Origin: Catenovulum agarivorans DS-2
Lineage (GTDB): Bacteria; Pseudomonadota; Gammaproteobacteria; Enterobacterales; Alteromonadaceae
Length of the DNA stretch: 64,000 bases
Assembly (NCBI RefSeq): GCF_000568405.1
Contig: NZ_ARZY01000023.1
Location: forward strand, 20,961 to 84,960
Direction: 5' to 3'
Position 1 is the stretch's first letter. Each line of letters opens with the position of its first letter. Below the pieces are notes generated by a model. That model saw nothing but the letters and a program-made list of their open reading frames with translations, made no database searches and was not told the DNA's origin. Below, in pieces: positions 16,977 through 25,358 of the stretch. A program made the position numbers and the translations under genes.

Positions 16977-18512
16977 ATGCATTTTTACAGCTATCAATAT
17001 ATTCAACAAATTGCACAAAACACGACTAGCCAGATTATTGATGGCGAAACAGGTGTGCAGTTGAATTATACTGAGTTTGATAAAACCGTTCGCCAAGTCG
17101 AAACAGTATTTCAGTTGTTATTTGAGCAACATGGCAAATGTTTAATTGCGATAGAAAGTGACAACAGCCTAAATTGCCTAGTGGTGTATTTTGCGCTTTT
17201 ACGCAGCCAACATTGTCTGTTGTTGCTAGAAAGTGGCCAAGATAAGCTTAAACAGCAACAAATTGTCCAAAATTATCAGATAAACCTATTGTTAGATACA
17301 AGCCTGACTAACTCGTTGCTAACGGCATTAGCCGAAGCACACAGCACTGCACAGCGTCTAATCCAACAATTGCCGTTAAAGTTTTTACCAGCACAAACTA
17401 TTCATCCAGATATCAAATTATTGCTGACAACCAGCGGCTCTACTGGCAGTTGCAAATACGTCAAATTAACTGCGGATAACCTGCAAGCGAATTGCCAATC
17501 TATCTGCCAATATTTACAACTAACAGCGAATGATTCTGTAGTGACGACCTTGCCCATGTTTTACAGTTTTGGTTTGTCGGTTATTCATACTCATATCGCA
17601 AGCGGTAGTCAGCTGGTGCTGAGCAATTCAACACCTATGGATAAAAACTTATGGGCGCTATTTAAGCAGTATCAGCCTACTTGTTTATATGGTGTGCCGT
17701 TTTTCTATCAAATGTTATTACGTTTAGGTTTAAAACGTTTGCCACTGCAGTCGGTAAGATTATTCGCCCAAGCGGGTGGTCGGTTAGATAACGCCCTGAT
17801 TTTGCAATTGCATGAATATATCCAGCAACAAAATGATGGCTCATGTCACAAACAGCTTTTTATTATGTATGGGCAAACCGAAGCGACTGCACGTATGGCT
17901 TATCTGCAACCGGATAAACTACCAGAAAAAGTCGGCTATATTGGCCAAGCTATTCGGGGTGGTGAATTTAAACTGGTTAATGATCTAGCTGATCACGCCG
18001 ATAACCAAGATAGCAGCACTCAAACAACCCAAACGGGTGAGTTGTACTATCGTGGAGGCAATGTGAGTTTAGGTTTAGCACACAACAGACAAATGCTCGA
18101 ACAGGTAGAGAAAACCGAATGGTTAGCTACAGGCGATTTAGCCGAGTGTGATGCTGAAGGCGACTACAAAATAACTGGTCGACTCAAACGTTTTATCAAA
18201 ATAGTGGGTAAGCGGATAAATTTAGATGAAGTTGAAGCTTGGTTAAGCCAATCAGATTTAGCTAGAAACTTAGCCGAACACGCTCAAATACTCGCATCAG
18301 GTGACGATGATAAGTTAGTGTTAGTGGTGACGGGTAAATTAGCAGCAAATCACTCAGAGCAAATTCAGCAACAATTAATTCAACATGCAAGTGAGTTGTT
18401 ATCGGTACACGCAAGCTACCTACAGGCAGCGTACATAGAGCAACCCCCGCTCACAGCCAACAACAAAGTTGATTACACTAAATTAAAACAGCAGGTGTTA
18501 TATGCAAATTGA
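16977..18512 (+). CDS. AMP-forming acyl ligase
   Basis: The 511-residue product belongs to the ANL superfamily. The phosphate-binding loop LTTSGSTGSCKYVKLT is at about residues 149-164, the GQTEAT motif at about 299-304, and TGDLAECDAEG with the hinge GRLKRFIKIVGKR at about 385-410. It would activate a carboxylic acid with ATP and load it onto CoA or the nearby acyl carrier protein. The substrate is not readable. It overlaps the LuxE-like gene by 11 bases. Confidence 0.85.
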   Translation: MHFYSYQYIQQIAQNTTSQIIDGETGVQLNYTEFDKTVRQVETVFQLLFEQHGKCLIAIESDNSLNCLVVYFALLRSQHCLLLLESGQDKLKQQQIVQNYQINLLLDTSLTNSLLTALAEAHSTAQRLIQQLPLKFLPAQTIHPDIKLLLTTSGSTGSCKYVKLTADNLQANCQSICQYLQLTANDSVVTTLPMFYSFGLSVIHTHIASGSQLVLSNSTPMDKNLWALFKQYQPTCLYGVPFFYQMLLRLGLKRLPLQSVRLFAQAGGRLDNALILQLHEYIQQQNDGSCHKQLFIMYGQTEATARMAYLQPDKLPEKVGYIGQAIRGGEFKLVNDLADHADNQDSSTQTTQTGELYYRGGNVSLGLAHNRQMLEQVEKTEWLATGDLAECDAEGDYKITGRLKRFIKIVGKRINLDEVEAWLSQSDLARNLAEHAQILASGDDDKLVLVVTGKLAANHSEQIQQQLIQHASELLSVHASYLQAAYIEQPPLTANNKVDYTKLKQQVLYAN

Positions 18513-19596
18513 TGACTATAACAATGCTGCTGTATTCAGCCAATTTCCAGTGTATGGCTTAAATAGTGCGGAAAAGCAGGCGTTTTTGCAACAAAGGTTA
18601 AATTGGTTGACTCATCATCATGCAACACATTGCCCTGAGTATGCTCGGCTACTAACTTGTATTGGCGAAGTCAATTCACCCATGTGTAATATCGAACACA
18701 TAGATCAAGTGCCACCAGTCGCAGCTAGGTTATTTAAAGACTACGGCCTCAAAAGCATTAAAGATGAAGAGGTGTTTCGTTTAATGCGCTCATCTGGCAC
18801 CAGTGGCCGTCAATCACAAATTTATTTAGACGCTGATTCAGCTAAATTACAAAGCCAAATTTTGGTGAAAACGCTGCAACATTGGTTAGGCAAACAGCGC
18901 AGACCCATGCTGATTATTGATGCTAAAGAAACCATGCAAAATAAAAACGGCATGAGCGCACGTGCGGCTGGTTTACAAGGCATGTCGTTTTTTGGTCGCA
19001 ACCATTGCTACGCGCTTGATGAAAACATGCAGTTGCGTATTGATGAGGTTAAAAGCTTTATTGAGCAATATCACAACCAACAAATATTTATTTTTGGTTT
19101 TACGTTTATTGTTTGGCAGCAATTTATTCAAGCTTTACAAAGCTTAGGATTAAAGTTTAACTTGCAGCAGGCGATATTAATTCACGGCGGAGGATGGAAA
19201 AAAATGCAGCAGCAAGCCGTGGATGATAAAACTTTTAAACAACAAATAAATGCTCAACTGGGTGATGTCAGTGTGCATGACTACTATGGTATGGTTGAAC
19301 AAACCGGCACTATTTATATGCAATGCGAGCATGGTCATTTACATTGCCCTGTATGGTCAGACGTAGTCGTGCGTGATATTAACAGCTTGGCACAATTAAA
19401 AAATGGCCAACAAGGCCTGCTGCAAGTGAACTCAGCGCTACCAACTAGTTACCCAGGCCACAGCATATTAACCGAAGACTTAGCTGTTATTCATGGCGAA
19501 GATGACTGCCCATGTGGTCGTTTAGGCAAATATTTTACTTTGCACGGCCGAGTGCCAAATTCGCAAGTGAGGGGGTGTAGTGACACATTCTCTTAA
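18502..19596 (+). CDS. LuxE-like acyl-protein synthetase
   Basis: The 364-residue product has the LuxE-type segments RLMRSSGTSGRQSQIYLD (about residues 93-110), ILIHGGGWKKM (about 225-235) and DYYGMVEQTGTIYMQC (about 258-273). In luminous bacteria LuxE activates a fatty acid with ATP and passes the acyl group to the LuxC reductase. No luxA or luxB is present. A LuxC-like gene overlaps the 3' end by 17 bases, so the pair is kept, here inside a flagellar sugar island. Confidence 0.85.
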   Translation: MQIDDYNNAAVFSQFPVYGLNSAEKQAFLQQRLNWLTHHHATHCPEYARLLTCIGEVNSPMCNIEHIDQVPPVAARLFKDYGLKSIKDEEVFRLMRSSGTSGRQSQIYLDADSAKLQSQILVKTLQHWLGKQRRPMLIIDAKETMQNKNGMSARAAGLQGMSFFGRNHCYALDENMQLRIDEVKSFIEQYHNQQIFIFGFTFIVWQQFIQALQSLGLKFNLQQAILIHGGGWKKMQQQAVDDKTFKQQINAQLGDVSVHDYYGMVEQTGTIYMQCEHGHLHCPVWSDVVVRDINSLAQLKNGQQGLLQVNSALPTSYPGHSILTEDLAVIHGEDDCPCGRLGKYFTLHGRVPNSQVRGCSDTFS

Positions 19597-20758
19597 ATTT
19601 ATCGAAGCGGTTAAATGGCCACTGAAAACTGAGAACTTCGCCAACCCTCACAACAACCTAGCTTGGCAGAATGAGTTAGTTGAGGCAGTTGCAGGCTTTT
19701 CGACTTTTATTTTAAAGCAAGCTGAGCTAAAACAGTTTCCAGAAATTATCGCGTTAGCTTATTGGTTTAGGCCTGCGCATTTAAAACAATTGCAAACTGA
19801 GCAAGTTGCATCCGACAAGGTGCGCCCCCTAGTTGGTAGAGCAGCCGGTAAGGTATTTCATATAGCACCGGCTAATGTCGATACAGTTTTTTTGTACTCG
19901 GCTTTACTGTCGGTTTTATGTGGCAACCAAAATATAGTGCGCATCAGTGAGCGTAGTGGTGATATTACCAGCATGCTGGTGGAGCTCTTAAAAATATATT
20001 GCCAAAGCCCAACAGGTAAACTGTTAGCTAATTACCTAGCCGTGGCCGAATATTCAGCGCAACTCGAAAATGTAACCGCGCAACTAAGCCGATGGTGTGA
20101 TTTAAGGGTAATTTGGGGCGGTGACCAAAGCATAGCAGCCATTAGCCAAATTGAGCCCAATACCAAACAAATAGAGTTTCCAGATAGATATTCAATAGCG
20201 CTACTGAGTTTAAACAAAGATATCAAACAAACCGCACAGCAGTTTTTGACCGATGTGTTGCCATTTAACCAACAAGCTTGCTCGTCACCCAAAGCAATTT
20301 ATTGGCTAAATGTGCCAGAAGAAAAACAACAAGACTTTTGGTTAAACATAGAAAACTTGTTGCCGAATAGTCGCAACCAACTGACCATGAGCAACAAAGT
20401 AGAGCAGCATATACTGCTGCAAAAACTTGCGGTAGAACATGGAATTGAATTAGCCAACCATACTGGCAAGTCATTTGCTAAGATAAAAAGCATAGGGCCG
20501 TTAGGTCAATGTAAAGTCAAAAATTTGACAAGTGAAATGTTAGTTGCCCACTCAGGCAATGGTTTAGTGTTGCAAACTGATATTGAAGATGTAGCTGCAA
20601 TTGCCAACAGTGAAAAACTGCAATCGGTGATTATTGACGACCAAACCTTGGGGGAGGCTTTGCAAGTGGGTAAACGCTTCGTGCAAATCGGCCAAGCATT
20701 GGCATTTGATACAGTTTGGGATGGTTTGGATTTGATTGATGTGTTTGCTTTAAAGTAA
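19580..20758 (+). CDS. LuxC-like acyl reductase
   Basis: The 392-residue product resembles LuxC acyl-CoA reductases: GRAAGKVFHIAPANVDTVF (about residues 90-108) for NADPH binding and the active Cys in FNQQACSSPKAIYWL (about residue 234). LuxC reduces an enzyme-bound acyl group to an aldehyde. The start is GTG 19580. Acting with the upstream ligase, LuxE-like protein and ACP, it may make an acyl-derived building block for the flagellin glycan. The TAA stop is also the -35 of the next promoter. Confidence 0.85.
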   Translation: MTHSLKFIEAVKWPLKTENFANPHNNLAWQNELVEAVAGFSTFILKQAELKQFPEIIALAYWFRPAHLKQLQTEQVASDKVRPLVGRAAGKVFHIAPANVDTVFLYSALLSVLCGNQNIVRISERSGDITSMLVELLKIYCQSPTGKLLANYLAVAEYSAQLENVTAQLSRWCDLRVIWGGDQSIAAISQIEPNTKQIEFPDRYSIALLSLNKDIKQTAQQFLTDVLPFNQQACSSPKAIYWLNVPEEKQQDFWLNIENLLPNSRNQLTMSNKVEQHILLQKLAVEHGIELANHTGKSFAKIKSIGPLGQCKVKNLTSEMLVAHSGNGLVLQTDIEDVAAIANSEKLQSVIIDDQTLGEALQVGKRFVQIGQALAFDTVWDGLDLIDVFALK

Positions 20759-20782
20759 AGCTTTGTATTTAGTGGGCGATAA
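20756..20782 (+). promoter_or_regulatory. FliA-type (sigma-28) promoter before the LicD operon
   Basis: TAAAGCTT (20756-20763) and GGCGATAA (20775-20782) give the TAAA-N15-GCCGATAA spacing exactly, with one mismatch in each box. It overlaps the LuxC stop codon and stands 30 bp before the next ATG. Confidence 0.7.
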
Positions 20783-20812
20783 CAATAAAAAGGCTTATGA
20801 GTATTTTAAAAT

Positions 20813-21709
20813 ATGAACAGCTTGCAAAGTGATAAAAACGTAATTTTTGGTGCAGGTGAAATGGGCCGGTTAGCCTATGAGAGCCTCAGAGCTAAATTAA
20901 ATATTTGCGCATTTATAGATAATGATAAAAATAAACATACTTCACATATAGATGGTTTACCAATCAAATCTCCACACGAATTATCAAATATAAACCCGAC
21001 CAAAATTATTATAGCAAGCGAATATTTTGAGCAGATTAAGCAGCAACTACTTGTCGAACTCGCCATTAATGAAAATCAAATTTCAGTGTTCAACTCAGTT
21101 GATTCTGTTGCTCAGTTTGGCCTAAATAGCTCCAAAAAGGCGTTAGCTGAAAATTTGTTGCTAGATGTATGTCGAGAGCTAGAAGCACACCAAATCAATT
21201 ATTATGTTGATGCCGGAACATTATTAGGCATCATTCGAGACGATGCTTTAATCCCTTGGGACGATGACTTAGATATAGCTGTTTGTTCTACTCATATTGA
21301 AAAGTGTGAACTCGCAATTGAACAAGCCATAGACAAGATATATAAAAAACGGGATGTTGAATTAGAACTAGATGCGTATTACGCAGAACATAATTTTAAA
21401 AATATAAATATCGGCGATTTAAGATCTTTTAAATTAAAACCTAAGACCAACAAAACAGTTGCTCCGTCTTTAGATGTTTTTATTAAATACCAAAAGAGTG
21501 ATGAGATGAATTATTTGATGTCTTCTAGGGCGATTACCATGCCCGCTTATCATATGCTCAACACTCAAATAAAAGAGTTTCGAGGGCAAAATATTAGGAT
21601 CCCTGATAACGTTGATGCGTATTTAACAAAACATTATGGTGATTGGAAAACACCAAATAAAGAATGGAACATAACTATGTTAAGTAACTCAACCGTATTC
21701 AAAACATGA
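20813..21709 (+). CDS. LicD family phosphotransferase with N-terminal Rossmann-like domain
   Basis: The 298-residue product has two parts. Residues 9-100 form a Rossmann-like domain (VIFGAGEMGRLAYE, later KIIIASEYFEQI) of the type found as separate small genes further downstream. Residues 120-290 form a LicD domain with VDAGTLLGIIRDDALIPWDD and DLDIAV, where the Asp residues bind metal. LicD proteins transfer phosphocholine or similar phospho-alcohols from CDP donors to glycans. The PhnW-like and PntC-like genes overlap downstream, so the donor may be CDP-2-aminoethylphosphonate or a related compound. Confidence 0.8.
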   Translation: MNSLQSDKNVIFGAGEMGRLAYESLRAKLNICAFIDNDKNKHTSHIDGLPIKSPHELSNINPTKIIIASEYFEQIKQQLLVELAINENQISVFNSVDSVAQFGLNSSKKALAENLLLDVCRELEAHQINYYVDAGTLLGIIRDDALIPWDDDLDIAVCSTHIEKCELAIEQAIDKIYKKRDVELELDAYYAEHNFKNINIGDLRSFKLKPKTNKTVAPSLDVFIKYQKSDEMNYLMSSRAITMPAYHMLNTQIKEFRGQNIRIPDNVDAYLTKHYGDWKTPNKEWNITMLSNSTVFKT

Positions 21710-22773
21710 GTAGCATACCCCGATTGTACACACCTGGTCCGGTTCCCATGTCTGCTGAAGTTTTAGCCATAGGGGCAACCCAAGTGCCATATTTTAGAAA
21801 TAAAGCGTTTTCTAACCTAATGTTAGATTGCCAGCATAAGTTGTTAGACCTTGTGAATGCAGAAACTGGAAGTAAAGTACTTTTTTTTGCATCTTCAGGT
21901 ACAGGGGTTATGGAGGCATGTGTTGATAATTTTATTCAAAAATCAGACAAAGCTTTAGTTATAAATACGGGGGGCTTTGGTCAGCGTTTTGTGGATATTT
22001 GTCAACGGAAAAACCTTGATGTACATGACGCCAAATACACGGTTAATGAAGTTATTAACTACAATGACTTTAAACAACTAGAGTTTGATGCCCTATTTGT
22101 TAATGCTTGTGAAACCACTACAGGCAGAAAATTAGACATAGAGCAATCAGGTAAGCTTTGTAAACATAAAGGTGCTTTGCATATTGTTGACGCAATTAGT
22201 GCCTTTTTATCTGATCCAATCGACATGCAATTGCATAATATAGATGCGCTGATTATAAGTTCAAACAAAGGACTTGCGTTACCTCCAGGCTTAGGCATAG
22301 TTATACTAAGTCCAAAAGCTATTCGTAATGTAAAACAGTCTCCTTCATTATATTTTGACTTCAAAGAAAGTTTAAAAAATATGCAAAGGGGGCAAACGCC
22401 TTTTACCCCACCCGTTTCAATAATCCTACAACTGCAATATCAATTAACTCAATTAACTCAAATAGGGATAAGCAATTTAATTGCTCAACGAGCTGATTTG
22501 GTTAATTATTTTAGAGAAAAAATTTGTCACCTACCGTTAAAAAATTACGTGAACGACTTATCAAACTCAGTCACAGCATTGTCGCCGTTGGCACAAAATG
22601 CAGATTATTTAGTTGAATACTTTGAAAGAAAATTCAATCTAATTTTAACTCCAAGTGCGGGCGATTTATCCAAAAAAGTATTTCGAGTCGCTCATCTGGG
22701 ACATGTTGATAAAGCACATTTTGATGTATTAATTGAAGCTCTAAATGAATTTTATCAAGAGAGGTTATCATGA
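21706..22773 (+). CDS. PhnW-like class V aminotransferase
   Basis: The 355-residue fold-type I PLP enzyme begins LYTPGPVPMSAEVL, the start typical of 2-aminoethylphosphonate and Ser/Ala-glyoxylate transaminases. It has FFASSGTGVMEA near residue 63 and the cofactor Lys in ISSNKGLALPPGLG (about residue 189). PhnW interconverts 2-aminoethylphosphonate and phosphonoacetaldehyde. It overlaps its neighbours by 4 bases on both sides. The pairing with a PntC/LicC-like cytidylyltransferase is known from phosphonate-decorated glycans. No PepM or Ppd gene is in the window, so another amino substrate remains possible. Confidence 0.7.
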   Translation: MSSIPRLYTPGPVPMSAEVLAIGATQVPYFRNKAFSNLMLDCQHKLLDLVNAETGSKVLFFASSGTGVMEACVDNFIQKSDKALVINTGGFGQRFVDICQRKNLDVHDAKYTVNEVINYNDFKQLEFDALFVNACETTTGRKLDIEQSGKLCKHKGALHIVDAISAFLSDPIDMQLHNIDALIISSNKGLALPPGLGIVILSPKAIRNVKQSPSLYFDFKESLKNMQRGQTPFTPPVSIILQLQYQLTQLTQIGISNLIAQRADLVNYFREKICHLPLKNYVNDLSNSVTALSPLAQNADYLVEYFERKFNLILTPSAGDLSKKVFRVAHLGHVDKAHFDVLIEALNEFYQERLS

Positions 22774-23486
22774 AAGCACTGCTAATGGCCGCTGGCGTAG
22801 GAACACGCATTAGCCGATATTTAAATGGTATCCCAAAATGTTGTGTACCAGTTAACAATGTTAGTTTGATAAAGTACACGTTTGAAATGTTGAAGAGGAA
22901 AGGGATTCACGACATTGCCATTGTAACTGGTTATAAACAGGAGCACATATTAAAGCAGCTCGAAGGATATCAATATACTCATTTTGAAAACCCTTTTTTT
23001 GATGTAACAAATTCGATTGCTTCCACATGGTTTGCCCAAGAATTTTTAAACGCTGACGATGATTATATGATAATGAATGCGGATGTGTTTGTTGAAGAAG
23101 CCGTAATCGACATTTTATTACAAGCCGAAGATTCGCCGTTGTTTCTAGCAGATAGTACTCGGATTGAAGGCGCTGATTATAAATTTAACTGGCAAGAAAA
23201 CGTGCTGATTAAATACGGTAAAGAACTAACCGCTAATGAGACAACAGGTGAATATGTTGGTATTGCCAAAATAGCTGCTAGGGATATTGAATTTTGCAAA
23301 AGTGTTTTAAATAGTTTAATTCAACAGCAAAAACACAGTTATTGGTGGGAAGATATATTTTACCGTAGTAGTGATATTAAACCTGTTATGGTAAAGGATA
23401 TTAAAGGTAATTTCTGGGCTGAAGTAGATTATATTGAAGACTATGAGCGCATAAAAGCCTACGTTGCAGAGAAGTATTATGGATAA
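22770..23486 (+). CDS. LicC/PntC-like cytidylyltransferase
   Basis: The 238-residue nucleotidyltransferase has AAGVGTRISRYLNGIPKC (residues 7-24, the signature loop and Lys) and the metal-binding pair NADVF (about 104-108) and WAEVDYIEDYE (about 218-228). LicC uses phosphocholine; PntC uses 2-aminoethylphosphonate. The adjacent PhnW-like enzyme favours a phosphonate substrate, but sequence alone does not settle it. It overlaps the transaminase by 4 bases and the methyltransferase by 8. Confidence 0.72.
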   Translation: MKALLMAAGVGTRISRYLNGIPKCCVPVNNVSLIKYTFEMLKRKGIHDIAIVTGYKQEHILKQLEGYQYTHFENPFFDVTNSIASTWFAQEFLNADDDYMIMNADVFVEEAVIDILLQAEDSPLFLADSTRIEGADYKFNWQENVLIKYGKELTANETTGEYVGIAKIAARDIEFCKSVLNSLIQQQKHSYWWEDIFYRSSDIKPVMVKDIKGNFWAEVDYIEDYERIKAYVAEKYYG

Positions 23487-24360
23487 AAATAATCAGGATA
23501 TTATTGATGCTTTAGCTCGGCTATCTGAAATAGAGCTGCAACAACAAAAATTAGAGCAAGAATATAACTACTTGCAAGATAAAATTCATTTGGCATTCGA
23601 TTCAAATAAATACCAAACGGTCGAAGCAGAAAAACACATTATTAGTAACTTTTGGGCGCAAGCTTATGGTAAATATCTAGATGGTGGTTATATCACCAAC
23701 GACCCATTTATTGTAGATGCGCGCTTTAAATATGAAAAAGTCACTATTGATAGCTTTATTCGGCAGTATGCCAATGGGTATAAGACATGCCTTGATGTCG
23801 GGTGTGGCAATGGTCGTTATACAAAATTTTTGGCTGAAACCTTCTCGCGTTGTATTGGTATTGATTTAAGTGAGCAACGAATTGCTGACAACAAAGCTGA
23901 AAATACACTTGGGAATGTCGAATACCAGTGCTGTGATATATCTAACTCTAGCAAATTAGTTGAAAATGGTTACGATTTTATCTTTATCGGCGACATTTTC
24001 ATGTATACCCATGAATCAAATGTTGAGGAATTATTTAAGTTATTAGTCAGTTTGTTATCTGAAAACGGAATACTGCTCATTAGAGAAAGTACATTATTAC
24101 AAGGAAAAGAAAATTATAGATCTAAAAATTATGTCGCCTATTACCGCAACTTTAAATTTTACTGTTCTAGTATATTTGAAAGACATTTAATCCATCACCA
24201 GCGGAATTACTCATATAATTTATACCATCTGAAAAAATATTTTAATGTACATCAACAGCATAGCGCTGTATTGGATAACCCTGAATTACTGAATACTATA
24301 GTGCCTGATTATTTGCCGAACGAGGTGAGAACCGGTCACTTTTTCCTTTATAAAAAATGA
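23479..24360 (+). CDS. Class I SAM-dependent methyltransferase
   Basis: The product of about 293 residues has a helical N-terminus (residues 1-60) and a SAM-binding core with CLDVGCGNGRYTKFLAE (motif I, about residues 103-119) and CIGIDLSEQR after it. The methyl acceptor is unknown; a sugar or glycan end is likely given the context. I prefer ATG 23479 to TTG 23464, which lies deeper in the upstream gene. It overlaps both neighbours, so it belongs to the same operon. Confidence 0.8.
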   Translation: MDKNNQDIIDALARLSEIELQQQKLEQEYNYLQDKIHLAFDSNKYQTVEAEKHIISNFWAQAYGKYLDGGYITNDPFIVDARFKYEKVTIDSFIRQYANGYKTCLDVGCGNGRYTKFLAETFSRCIGIDLSEQRIADNKAENTLGNVEYQCCDISNSSKLVENGYDFIFIGDIFMYTHESNVEELFKLLVSLLSENGILLIRESTLLQGKENYRSKNYVAYYRNFKFYCSSIFERHLIHHQRNYSYNLYHLKKYFNVHQQHSAVLDNPELLNTIVPDYLPNEVRTGHFFLYKK

Positions 24361-25358
24361 AAGATATGACGCAATCAGAGATTGACTTTGTAATTATTTG
24401 GGTTGATGGTAATGACAAAAAGCATCAAGCCAAACGAGCATCTTATTTGTCTAAGTTAACGCATGATGAGCTAAGCATCAAAAGCCAAGATGATTTTGAA
24501 GAGTCGGTCAGTGATCTAAGATTTGTACAAAGTGATGAATTAAAGTATTGCCTGCGTTCTATAAAAAAGTATGCACCATGGTATAGAAAAATTATTTTGA
24601 TTACTGATCAGCAAGTGCCAAGTTTTTTGGATGTAGATAAACTATTTTTAGATAGAATTGAAATCGTTGATCATAGTGAGCTTTTTAAAGACTTCCCGGA
24701 ATATTTACCAACTTTTAACTCAAGAGCTATAGTTACTGCATTGCATACGCTTGACTCTTTAAGTGAGCAGTTTATTTTAGGCAATGATGATTTGATGTTA
24801 AGTGGTGATGTTACACCCAATTTTTATTTTGAAGGGAATAAGCCAATTATTAGAGCAAGTTGGTATTCATTGCCCGAAAGTGAAAGCGTTAAATTACACA
24901 TGCAAGGTACAGTAAATGCGGCTGCCATGCTTGGTTATTCTAGCGATAATTATCTTATTCCGAGTCATGCATTTATATCTTTAGACAAAACCAGATTAAA
25001 AAAGTTAGCGAATGTTTTTCAAAAAAAATTCAAGGAAAACAAAAGTTATAAATTTAGGCATCGAGATCAATTTTTGATTGAATCTTTATACAATCATTAC
25101 TGTATAAAGTATGGTGAAGGTATTTTAAAAGATTACGACTTTATGGTGCACTTTAGCATTCAGTTGTGTAGAGAAGGGCGTCCAGAAAAGGTCAACTTTT
25201 TATTCGATTTGATTAGAAGTCAACAAAGACTGACTTTTTGTATAAATGAGTTCCAGTCTTTATTAAAAATAATACCCAACCTACATAACATGTTGGATGA
25301 GATATGTGGCTCAAAGCTAGCATCAGAGATTGAAATTAACAACACACTTGGAAATTAG
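24357..25358 (+). CDS. Stealth-type sugar-phosphate transferase
   Basis: The 333-residue product carries the Stealth conserved regions: IDFVIIWVDGND (residues 9-20), ELKYCLRSIKKYAPWYRKII (about 60-79), FPEYLPTFNSRAI (about 117-129) and LGNDDLMLSGDV (about 144-155). Stealth proteins transfer hexose-1-phosphate units to make phosphodiester-linked polysaccharides. With LicD and Maf next door, it may add a sugar-phosphate to the flagellin glycan. It overlaps the methyltransferase by 4 bases and abuts the Maf gene. Confidence 0.87.
   Translation: MKDMTQSEIDFVIIWVDGNDKKHQAKRASYLSKLTHDELSIKSQDDFEESVSDLRFVQSDELKYCLRSIKKYAPWYRKIILITDQQVPSFLDVDKLFLDRIEIVDHSELFKDFPEYLPTFNSRAIVTALHTLDSLSEQFILGNDDLMLSGDVTPNFYFEGNKPIIRASWYSLPESESVKLHMQGTVNAAAMLGYSSDNYLIPSHAFISLDKTRLKKLANVFQKKFKENKSYKFRHRDQFLIESLYNHYCIKYGEGILKDYDFMVHFSIQLCREGRPEKVNFLFDLIRSQQRLTFCINEFQSLLKIIPNLHNMLDEICGSKLASEIEINNTLGN

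Noticed and set aside
15753..20758. A bioluminescence (lux) operon
   Set aside because: LuxC- and LuxE-like genes are present, but luxA, luxB and luxD are not; the neighbours are glycan genes.
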